A DNA stretch of 64,000 bases from Mimachlamys varia (taxonomy: Eukaryota; Mollusca; Bivalvia; Pectinida; Pectinidae), in NCBI GenBank assembly GCA_947623455.1, contig OX392536.1:38011465-38075464 (forward strand), in the 5' to 3' direction. Under the pieces are notes generated by a model. That model worked only from the letters and a program-made list of their open reading frames with translations. It was not told where the DNA came from and ran no database searches. Of this stretch, positions 1 to 12,400 are shown in pieces. Position numbers and translations under genes: made by a program. The stretch's first letter is position 1. Each line of letters opens with the position of its first letter.

Positions 1-280
1 TGATATTAACAGGAGTGATATTAAGTGGAGTCCACTGTAGTCAGATGACTGTTAAGGCCCATTGGGCCTCCTGTTTGTTATAGGGTCAACATAGCTAAGA
101 TTTTGCTGTCTATTTCTGTTAAGTGTATGAGATTTTAAAGAGCAGATACTTTCATAGGGCTTGAACAGTTGGATCATAAAACATACATCATATTTCAACT
201 TCACATATGTATGTTTCGTGTTTCTGTGACAAGTGATATGAATTTCTATTAAACCATGGTTGTGGGTTATGTTATTCCAG
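1..280. other. Intron upstream of first visible exon
   Basis: No coding signal. The first ~45 bases (tandem GATATTAA with GTGGAGTCCACTG) recur almost identically at about 2660-2710, marking an interspersed repeat. Confidence 0.6.
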
Positions 281-405
281 GAGGTACGTTCCTACCGTGG
301 ACACTCGGATGTCGTTTCTGGGGTGTGCTTCATCAGTAAGTCACTGCTGTGTAGCGCGTCGTACGACACCACCCTCAGTATCTGGCATGTTGAGGACGGA
401 CACAG
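281..405 (+). CDS. TEP1: TEP1-like exon a (WD40 blade)
   Basis: Acceptor TTATTCCAG before 281 and donor GTGAG at 406. Reads EVRSYRGHSDVVSGVCF through TLSIWHVEDGH in phase 0, ending in phase 2. It shows the GH dipeptide and SIW of one WD40 blade. It is internal, because coding continues upstream of the window. Confidence 0.88.
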
Positions 406-3400
406 GTGAGTTATTACTGTTACCACTTTGGTTTAATTTGTATTGTTTTACCATACTTATAATTTACCTTGTAATTTCTTGTAAATGGTAGTTCATAAAT
501 TAACAAAATTGAAAAATCTGTTAACATTGATTAACATATTAAGGAAAGAAGACTAGAATAATTTTCAATATTGTGGCTTATTTGTAGTGGTTATTGATAG
601 TTAGAGGTTTCTAGATTGTTCTACTAGAACATCTGTGGCCCACCTTAACTAAGAATAGAATTTCATAAGTCGTCAGCATCGATGATTTGTTGAAGTGGGA
701 GACTTTTTGGAGAGAACTTGACTAGATCTACCACCAGACATAAGTGCTAGGTAGCTAAGTATGCAGGGGGTTCTCCTGGAGTCCAGGGATTTCAGGTTCA
801 TTTGTTCGCTCCTATCACAACACACATGGTGCCACTGTTTATATGACCTTGTCCTTTCCAGAGTCCATCTGCTGAAGGGTCACACTCGGCGTGTGAAAGC
901 ATGTGCGGCAGACCCTGCTGGGAAACTGGTGGCCTCTGCCTCCTGGGACTGTACAGTCAAGGTGTGGGACACTTCTAAGGGATCTATGTCCTGCTTTCTA
1001 AACGTCGGCAGGTAAGAAACTCGCAGGTGTTACCTGGATGTGGACTGATAAAGCCACATGTTCCTTTAACATCATCAGAACCAAAGCTGTTGAGTTGCCA
1101 CATATATGGAACTATCTTTATTCTCCATAGCTTACAAATATTTAATCTTTCAAAGATAATGTCAGTTAAATAAAAGTCTGTTTGAATTTCATAACTTGTA
1201 CGTGTATCATGTTAATGTATGATTGTGTGTTTTATCAACAATCTCTTTCACTGTATTTATCATTAACTTATACAAAATTTATTTTTGTACCTACAGCCCT
1301 GTAAACAGTGTATCCTTCCATCCCGAAGGTCAGCTTCTTGCTACAGGAAGTTGGGACGCCACCATCAAGATCTGGGATGTGTTCCATAAAAAGCGGAAGG
1401 CAGTAAGTACAGAAAACAGAGTCCAGTGAGATTAATCAATAGCCACGCCCCATCAGTAAAATTACCAGACCTTACATGCACGCAATAAAGAACTTTAATG
1501 AGGAAACTTTTCAACATGTTTGTAAATTGACAGCAGAGACAGAAAATGATTAAATAAAGTTGAATAATTTGTTTTCATAATTGATGTAAGATGAATTTTA
1601 GTTTATATTACAAGGTTTCAAACGCTGAAACTACATTAAACTCAAACTTAATAAAAACCATGAATATATACAGTTACTATCAGGTGTTTTATAACTGTTA
1701 AATGTTTTTTTGGGATTCTGAATAGTCAATCTTGTTAAAAATGTTCATGTTACAGTAAATTTGTACAAAAATAAATCAAATATATTGTTTCAGTGATTAT
1801 TTTTCAATGGTAATAGAAAACATTTCACAGGTTTGGTTTAATAAGACCATAACGAGGTAATTTGTGAACATTTCTCCTGTACCCACAGATCCTGAGAGGT
1901 CACAGTACATCAGTGAGAGACGTAGCATACTCCCCCTCAGGGCGCCATATTGCCTCAGCGTCTCTCGACGGCGACGTAAAGATCTGGGCCGCACAGAGTG
2001 GCAATCAGGTATATTAATCATCTCAATACAGGCAATCAGCATACTCAGATCTAGTAAGAATGTCATCTGTAGGATAGTTCATCAAATACTGGTCAAGTCT
2101 CATCATAATGAACTTATTCTATGAAAAGTAGGAAAATTCTGTGGATCAAACAATCTTTAGTTCTGATTTTTTTCCAGTAGATTAAATCTCAGTTGAGAGG
2201 TATAAGACACTTAAAATTTATAGGTAAAAATTTACTGAATGATGATACAGTGCACTCCTCTTTGTATCGTGTTGCTTTTGTCAGACAAAAACATGATATT
2301 AACAGGAATGTAACTTTAAGAGAAACATGTTTTTCCACTAAATCTAGTGCATTTCCAGTCTTCATAGCTAAAAGTAAGCTATTCAATGTACATAATTTAT
2401 GAAGATGTTTCAAATTATAGATAACATATTATTTCATTTAAAAATCATTTTTGGGGTTATTTTTTATTTTCTATGCAACATTTTGTTCAAGTTCTAACTG
2501 AATTCAATGGAAATGACACCATGTTCTGGATATTTTATGTTATTGGTTGAAAATAACATGATATTAAGAGGAATTCACCTAAAAATACATGATATTAAAC
2601 AAATAGAATTACATATATTATATAGAGAGAAAAAAAGGTGCTTGGGAAAAACATGATATTAAGAGGAATGTGATATTAACAGGGGTGATATTAAGTGGAG
2701 TCCACTGTATTACTGTCTATGATAAGTATAATGTAACTGCAACATAAGGAAAATGGTCACTAATTATATGTTACCCTTGTTGTACTTGACAGGTTGGGAG
2801 TATCCAGGGACACTCAGCCCCAATCAACAAGCTCATTTACTCACCGACGGGGAAGGAACTCATCACCGTTAGTGACGACCACAAGGTCAAGGTAAGGCGT
2901 AGGTCAAGTGGGGCAGAAGATTAAACCTATACAAATTTTGTTGTTATTTTAGGACATTTGTTAGAATTTTGTTGAACTTTTACTCTAGGTAAGATGCCCA
3001 GGAGAAGAAAGATATATTCCAAGTGAAATAAGTCTACATCACAAATTACAAATAAAGGTGTATAAATAAGTCACATTGGAATACTCTCTGAAATGTAAAC
3101 TATGGCTTCTTACTGTCTATAAAGTAGAGAAGTAGCTTTTATAGAAATTATGTGTAGTGTTAATAAAAACAATAGCAATCTAATTTGTATAATTGAAAAC
3201 ACCAGATTTTAATAACTCAATTTAATTTAGAGCTATTTCATAGTAAATCATGTGGGGAGGAGGGAGGCACCTGTTTTAGTATGTCATGGGTGGTGGGGTT
3301 AAAACTGGATCTGCATACCATTCCTTATATGAAATCTCTTAATATTTGATCCATGTGTGTGTGTGTGGGGGGGGGGGGGGGGGTGATCTAGCTTTGAAAA

Positions 3401-6400
3401 TGTGCCTCCCGTCCCTCCCACATTGCACATTGTTAATTCTGGAACAGTCCTTATTGCGAAGCCTGTGATTTTTGTCTTGTCCTCACGTGTTTTTGAACAG
3501 GTGTAAACCTTGTATGTTGATAGGTGTGGTCGGGACATTTGGGTCTACCCACGCTAAAGATAGGTGAGGAGGGAGGAGAACCAATCGTGGCTGTGAAATT
3601 CGACCCAGATTGTACTGTTGTTGCCCTCGGTTACCACTCCGGAACAGTAAAGGTGTTTGATGTACTCACAGGTAAGAAACGTGAAGCATTCTCCAAGTTC
3701 CATTTTTGATGTGGCATGTTTTGTGATAAGGCTGTGTTTTCATCACTGAAATTGCAATTTTAATGTGAAAAATATTTGGGGAAATTCCAGGAGGATGCAC
3801 AACTTTATTGTAATAGATGTTAATAAAAGAACAAAGCAAAGTGTTTATTAAAACAAAAATGGTTTAGAGTTGGATAACACAAGGTATAAGAACTAAGGTG
3901 AAAACACAATGATGGAGACTATATGTGTACGTTACAGGGTTCGAGTTGTGGGGTAATCGCCTACACAAATCCAGAGTAAGGGGACTGTGTTTTAGCCCTG
4001 ATGGAGCCCACCTGGTTACTGGAGCAGACGACAACACTGGCAAGGTAAGTCTTGACATTACAGTGTATTATAATCTGTAACAAAAGGTCCCAGGCTGTAG
4101 AAAGGATCGAGGTAACATGGACTCTAAGTTATTTCATTTGTAGGATTTGTCCATATTATATCTGCTTACCTGGGTAATTCATTTTCCCTTAAAGACACAT
4201 TTGAACTCTTCCAATTGATACCGTCAGAAATAAGCCAGGGTAAAGCCAACAAAATAACAAAGAATGAGAATTTTTTTAACTATTTACTTACAAGTAAATA
4301 ACAAATAATAAATAAAATGTAACTACCAATCTCTCCTAATATAATACCGTAATAGCAACTGCACTCACAATTTTGCACTGTGGGAAATAGAAATGTCCAA
4401 TGTAATAGCCTGTGAAATGTCCTACTCCAATTAGATGATGTAGTTCCAATCGGTATAAGGCAGAGTAAAGGTGTACAAGAACCAATGGATATATGCACAG
4501 TGCTGTGACCCGTTTATTTACAAGTGTGGCTTATATATATTTTTTAGTATCTAGAATGTATTTGTGAAACTGGGGCCAGTACTTCCAACACTCTTAAATA
4601 ATCTGTTCTAACATCAGGACTGATATTATTGCTGTATAGTAGGTTTTGACATCTGGACTGATATTATTGCTGTTTTGTAGGTTTTGACACCAAGACTGAT
4701 TTTATTGCTCTTTTTTTTTAGGTTTTTTACATCAGGACTCTGATATTATTGCTGTATTGTAGGTTTTGACACCAAGACTGATATTATTGCTGGATTGTAG
4801 GTTTTGACATCAGGACTGATATTATTTCTGTTTTTTATATTTTGACATCAGGACTGATATTATTTCTGTTTTGTAGGTTTTGACACCAAGACTGATATTA
4901 TTGCTGTTTTTTTTAGGTTTTTTACATCAGGACTCTGATATTATTAATTGCTGTTTTGTAGGTTGTAAATACACTGGATGGTAAACTGGTGACCTCCATG
5001 TCGACTCACACCCAGCCTGTGATGTGTGTGTCAGCAGCTAAACGTTACATGGCTACGGGTAGTGAGGACTGTCAGTGCTGTGTGTATCCTGCACCCTGGA
5101 TTAAGACTGCCAAGAGGTATAGTATAGAGCAGTTTATTGTATACTTAGTAATAAATATAGGTTATTTGCATATGCATTATGGCGCCAAAACTACCAACCC
5201 ATAATCGTCACCCATGCATTATTGATTCAGTAATGCACCCCAAAACCTGTATTGGCCCTCTTCGCGGAACACCTCTAGATTTTACGTTGCATCAAACCAA
5301 TTGGGTCTCTCAGGTTTTGACCTAGCTGCTGTGTAACAAGCAAAACGAGAACAAAAACATGTCGTCACAAAGACGAACAGATCAAGATATGGAAGAGAAA
5401 GTTTTGAATTCCTTAGCAGCAAGATTGGTAGATTTATTATGCCTAACAGATAAAGAAAGAATGATTGCGGAGGAAATAGAAAATTCTCGCTCCACAGTAG
5501 AAGTATATTTTAATGATAATTTAGTCTATTCTTCTGGATGATCGGTGACAATCGCATGATAGAAAAAACATTTTGTAAAGGACGTTAGTGTGACACGTTA
5601 TTGTTAATATGACAAAAATGTACATTATTTTTAAAGGCCCAATATACGTAACTTTCGGCAAAACTTGAAACGAAAATCAAGCCTGATAACTTTTTATATT
5701 TATAGATTTAGTTATCAGCAATATCCAAGATAAATTCCTTCGCGGTTAACGGTACAGCAGCAGTTGAAACACGCTATTTGTAAACACGCGTCCATTTCGA
5801 ACCGTCTTCTACCTTCGGTTTGTTGTTGAAGTGGGCCCCACCTGAATTATTTTCAATTCTTTGGATTTTTTTGTCAAGAGTTTCTTGTTAGTTAACGCTC
5901 AGGTTTACTTCGTTTTAGGCTTATTTTTGCATGGTTATCAACTGGATTTTTTTCAGATTTTTTAGGATCACGAAAATTTCCCTAAAGTTACGTATATTGG
6001 GCCTTTAATGTAAAACTTATATAGACTTTAAACACTTAAATAATTTAAAATAAATAAGCTTTTATTTTCAAATTTGTTCCATTTAATGGAAAATGAAGTT
6101 CATTCAATACATTAAAACAATGGAATTATTTATTCTTGTAAGATTATATATTTTTCTGTGATTCATTACTAAGCATACAATAAATTGAATAAAACATAGG
6201 GTCTTGGGGCCAATATTGGGTCCGATATCGAAAATGGTATGTATTATTCTCTATATAATATCAGTATAATATCAGTATAGTAATGTTGGATATATTTGTC
6301 AAATGTTTTTTAATTATAAAGAGTGTAAATGAAGGAAGTTTGGCACATGATAGCCCTCGTATGAGGAAATTATTGTATCGGCTGGTGCTTTCAAAAATAA

Positions 6401-9400
6401 AAACTAAAAAAAAAGGTCTAGGGTCGTAACTATGTATTTGGTTTTTTGTTTTTTTGTTCTTTTGTTTTCCTTTGATGTAGCAATGATATTAACATTGATT
6501 ACTTATGTTGTTAGAGCTATTAACTCATTCTTCTATAGAATTTCCTAATGGATGATTCCAACCTTTGAATTGAAAGAAGTCAAATGTGCCTTCAGGGGTC
6601 TATGAGTTCATTTAAAGAGCCTTTAAATAATAATATTTATATAATATGATGGAAAACTTTGAGGCAATAAAATATAAGTATGTCTAACTTGTTATCAGGT
6701 ACTTTGGCCTGGTGATACCAACGTTTTCTGATATATATTTCTTTTTTCATATTAACTATACATGTTTATTTAACGATATTATCCTCTCTATCTGTATGCT
6801 TGGAAATGTACGGTGTATGTTGAATGAGTCAATTTATGTAATGATGGCTGGCCCCGGAGACCCAAACCTGGCAGCCGTCCAACATTCTAATATTACAAAC
6901 TGAATAAAATATATTGAAAAAAAAAAATATATCAATATGAATTATTTGTAAATTGACAGTTGTAAAGAGTTCAAGGCAGTAGCCTGCATACGTGGACATA
7001 CTGGAGCTGTGACTGCTTGTGTGTTCAGTCCTGACGAGAAAAAAGTGGCCACATCAAGTCGAGACATGGTAAGTAAACAAATCACTTCTACAGGCGTGGG
7101 TAGTCATTTTATATGTACACTTTTGTTTAGGTGAATATGGTAATAATTCAAAAATATTCTATTTGTATAATTATCTAAGTACAACCCCAAAACACAGTAA
7201 TTTTAAACTATCTATAGGAAAATTCCCTGATTAAACTTTGTAATCACAATAATTTAGCATAACAATTTCAACAAAACTGATTCTTCAGTAATATATTAAT
7301 TTCAAGGGTTTGATTAATTTGGGTCACCTAAATGAGAGTTACAATTCAGACAAAGTTTTGTTTCATTTATGTTTACAATGACTTGTGACAGTTTGTACGT
7401 GGTTACTACTCTAGAGACTGCCTCTGTTAAAAAATCATGTAAATAGACAACCTGTGTTCAGAGAACATCCAAATTTCCCGGTATCAAGAGATCAGTCTCA
7501 ATATGTCCTAATTTACCTGTACCAAGAGACCAGTCTCAATATGTCCAAATTTACCTGTACCAAGATACCAGTCTCAATATGTCCAAATTTACCTGTACCA
7601 AGAGACCAGTCATTAATCTGTCCAAATTTACCTGTACCAAGAGACCAGTCTCAATCTGTCCAAATTTACCTGTATCAAGAGACCAGTCTCAATATGTCCA
7701 AATTTACCTGTACCAAGAGACCAGTCTCAATATGTCCAAATTTACCTGTACCACGAGACCAGTCTCAATCTGTCCAAATTTACCTGTATCAAGAGGCCAG
7801 TCTCAATCTGTCCAAATTTACCTGTATCAAGAGGCCAGTCTCAATCGCTCCAAATTAACCTCTATTATAAGACCAGTCTCTGCCTAAAAGGAAGTGTGAT
7901 TACTGTTGTCTAAAGTCCTACAACTTTTGTTTCCTCAGTCGGTGATGGTTTGGGAGCTAAGGATGAGTATCTTGGACTCCAGCTCTGCCCCAATACAAGT
8001 TTTACATGCCTGCCACAAAGACTGGGTGACTGGCTGTAGCTGGTTCGGAGATTTTTTGGTATGTACAATGTACTGATGAATTAGCAAATTCAATAAAATA
8101 TTGACTTCCTTTCGCAACACATGTGTGGCTTATATTAAAATAGAAATGTAGACAGCAAAGTTTTACAGTAAGTTGTTGCTTCTTATACCTGTGATTAGAG
8201 CCCACAGGTGTTACTCCTGATACCTATGATTAGAGCCCACAGGTATTATTTCTGATACCTGTGATTAGAACCCACAGATGTTACTTCTTATACCTGTGAT
8301 TACCGTAAAAACTCGTGTAATCTGCGCACTTTTTTAAGGGAAATTCAAATCAAATAGTTGGGGGTGCGTAAATTACAATGATATAGATGTGTGTCAAGTT
8401 TTTTTTCAGTGAAAGATCGAGAAATCTGAAGGACGCCGCCATGTTGGAAAGTCGGGATTGTTTCCCCTTGTACACAAAATCCAGACGACGCAAGCAGATT
8501 AAATAAATTAATATTAAAAAGATTCAAAATATATATTGTATATGTGTTGTTATTTATAAATTACACGGGAATTGACGATAAGTTATTTATGATTGACGTC
8601 CCGATGTAATTTGGACCAGGCCCGAGTTGAGACGGCCGCTCGACATACAACGTTTATTTGACAAGTAATTAAAGCCCATTATTAATTAGGTAAACAAAAC
8701 ATATAACGCAAATACAGGCATTATATTTCACTCGTGTGGTCATCTAAAACCATAGTTTATCTAATAGTTTAGAAAAAATCAGGTATTGATATTGCCAATA
8801 AATATTCCGACCACGGTAAAATTGACATAGATTCTACTTCCCAAATTCGTTTTCAATTCCAGACGAATAATCGCTAAAGGCATGTCCGATTAAGTTCCTT
8901 GCTTTTCTTCCCGTAATCCTACAGCCATTTCAATTGCTCTTGCAACATCTTCGGCAGTAAATATTTCAAAATATCATCGAATTCGCAGGAACTCGTATCA
9001 AAATCGAAAGTCGCCATTGCGTTCTACGTGAGTAACTTTCGTAGTAAATTCTTTGGTTTTCGCGGGAATATCGTGTCATGTGATGCCTTTATGAATGGAA
9101 ATTTCCATTACTATTTCTGTCGCCAGAGTCGCGTGATACATTCAGCCAATCAAATCCGTCGTAACATGTTTTCTATACCAATCGTAAAATCGCTTCTTCA
9201 CGACCGTCGGAACCACAAGGATGGCGGACGATCTATCAGAAAGCAATAACAGAGACCACACGAAGCAAATAAAGCGCGTAAAGGCGTAAACAGGGGCCGA
9301 GGAGTTAACCGTAAGAGTTATAACATTTACACATATTATTAATTAATGCAACGTAACGTTTATGCCATATCATCTATGCTGTTACCGGTAATTATCGCAA

Positions 9401-12400
9401 CAATGCTTTCACCGTCTCCACGTGGTCGCCTTTGTGTTTACAATTGATATAACCAATCAAAGGTAGCCTATTATCGACGACTGAGAGCGTGTCAAAAAGG
9501 CAATTTTTCATTGGTCAACCCGCGCCGTGGGACTGTCTTAGGCCTAGCTGTACCCGTGTGATTGCGGGTAATAATACCAAGCCGTCGGAATGGGTTTTAA
9601 TGAAAGTAATTATCGTCTAATTGATAAGGAGAACACTTCTAAGGTAATTACTGTTTAAACAAGATACCCTACTCAATAAGATCAGTATAATTGTGCTTTT
9701 TATTACACCTGTCGTCGATAATTACATGCCAGCTTGACCGAGGATGGTTTTTGATCGACTAGGCGTGTGTAGGGTCCGGTAGGCACAAAATACGTTTTTC
9801 TTTTACTTGCTAATAGTTCTGCATTTTTCTAATAAATAATAACACAAACTCATCCATGTTTTGTTTATTTACTGGAGAAAATCGTCACCTATAAAGAGAA
9901 AAAAGAATATTATATGACATGAGAACGAGAAAAATTAATGGTCGTCAACCTGGCGATTTTTTCGATTTTTTTTTGGTGCGTAAATTATATTGATACAGAC
10001 CTTTTTCCAGCAGTTTTGGGGTGATTTTTAGGTTGCGCAAATTACACTGGTGCGTAAATTACACGAGTTTTTACGGTAGAGCCCACAGGTGTTACTTCTG
10101 ATACCTGTGATTAGAGCCCACAGGTGTTACTTCTTATACCTGTGATTAGAGCCCACAGGTGTTACTTCTGATACCTGTGATTAGAGTCCACAGGTGTTAC
10201 TTCTGATACCTGTGATTAGAGCCCACAGGTGTTACTTCTGATACCTGTGATTAGAGCCCAAAGGTGTTACTTCTTACACCTGTGTTAAGAGCCCTCAGGT
10301 GTTACTTATGTTACCTAGCAATCATTTTGTATATTTTTAGGTGACCGCCTCTAATGACTTTACACTTAAAGTCTGGGATATGAAGACCGGAGAAGAGAAA
10401 CAGAAGATGACTGGTCACATGTCCTCAATATCATCTGTAGCTTACAAGGTAAGACACAGATATGTAATTAAAAATAAGGGTCCTCTGTCAGCTATACTTA
10501 ACAATGTCGTTAACTGATCAGTATTCATCTTTAACTTATCTGTATGGCTGTATCATAGTCCAATTCAATTTATGTTCCCGTTGTTTCAGTAATCCAATTC
10601 TATTTTTCTTCCTGTTGTTTTAGCAATCCATTTCTATTTCTGTTTCCATGGTTTCAGTAATCCAATTCTATTTTTGTTCCCGTTGTTTTAATTATATAAT
10701 TCTATTTCTTTTCCTGTTGTTTCAGTAATCCAATTCTTTTTATTTTATTTCTGTTCCCGTTGTTTCATTTATCCAATTCTATATCTTCTATTTCTTCTCC
10801 CGCTGTTTCAGTTATCCAATTCTATATATTCTATTTCTGTTCCCGTTGTTTCAGTAATCCAATTCTATATCTTCTATTTCTTTTCCCGTTGTTTCATTTA
10901 TCCAATTCTAAATCTTCTATTTCTTTTCCCGTTGTTTCATTTATCCAATTCTATATCTTCTATTTCTTTTCTCGCTGTTTCAGTAATCCAATTCTATTTA
11001 TTCTATTTTTGTTCCTACTGTTTCAGTAATCCAATTCTATATATTGTATTTCTGTTCCCGTTGTTTCAGTAATCCAATTCTATTTATTCTATTTCTGTTC
11101 CCACTGTTTCAGTTATCCAATTCTATTTATTCTATTTCTGTTCCCACTGTTTCAGTTATCCAATTCTATTTATTCTATTTCTGTTCCCACTGTTTCAGTT
11201 ATCCAATTCTATTTATTCTATTTCTGTTCCCGTTGTTTTAGTAATCCAATTCTATTTATTCTATTTCTGTTCCCACTGTTTCAGTTATCCAATTCTATTT
11301 ATTCTATTTCTGTTCCCACTGTTTCAGTTATCCAATTCTATTTATTCTATTTCTGTTCCCACTGTTTCAGTTATCCAATTCTATTTATTCTATTTCTGTT
11401 CCCACTGTTTCAGTTATCCAATTCTATTTATTCTATTTCTGATCCTGCTGTTTCAGTTATCTAATTCTATTTATTTTATTTCTGTTCCCGTTGTTTCAGT
11501 AATCCAATTCTATTTATTTTATTTCTGTTTCTGTTATTTCAGTTATCCAATTCTATTTATTCCTGTTGTTTCAGTATGGCTGTATTGTGTCCAGCTGTAA
11601 CGACGGATCAGCCAAAGTGTGGTCACACAAGGGCGTAGAGATCACCACTCTACACTCCCACCAGAGGGCAGCACATGCCTGTGACCTCTACGTTAGAGTC
11701 GCTGAAGTTGACAAAGTAGTTGATACTCAAGGTTTGTTTTTTTCTTTATCTTTTTAAAAAACTTTATAATACAGATAGGTATTCAGATTCTTTCAAACTC
11801 CTTTACCGCTGTCTTTTAATAGACTTTCATTTAATGAATTTTGGTGAAATTGATAAATGTTCAAAATTTAAAGAATTTGCCTGTTTTTAATATGAAGAGT
11901 TGTCCCCACATTTTCTTCCTTCAGATGAAATGAGTTGGAGTGCTGTGGTAGAGGCTGATGAAGCAGAAGCCAAGACCCAAAAAACACACAAACCTGCGGT
12001 TAATCTAGAGGAGGTTATTGTAGCCACATGTAGTGACGATGGCACCGCTGTTCTGTGGAAACCGCTACAGGTATGCCTGATCAAGCCTCTCCATATCACA
12101 CCATTATCATGTTTTCCAAGAAAGAGTTCTCAAAGGCCTCCTCTGTTACAAGACCTGATATTTTGTCAGTCCACATATTTTGCAGCACAAAAAAAAACAA
12201 CAGTCAAATGATTTTCAAAGAGTATTAATACTAATATGCCTTAAATATAATCAAGAACATACATTTGTAACATGTGCCTGATAGTTTAGTTGCATTGGCC
12301 TGCATCTGTCTGTTTGACTCGATGTCAGTAATTCTCAATTTTCTTCACCTTTATAAGCTAAATATTCAGTGTCATTTTGTGTCCCATGCAGATGTGTATG

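Noticed and set aside
7454..7887. Two overlapping ORFs of 134 and 102 codons rich in QSQ, PNLPV and KFTCT repeats
   Set aside because: Produced by the 38-bp minisatellite; both frames are open only because the unit lacks stops.
10760..11241. ORFs rich in F, L and S that look like membrane segments
   Set aside because: Translations of the pyrimidine-rich 43-bp intronic repeat.
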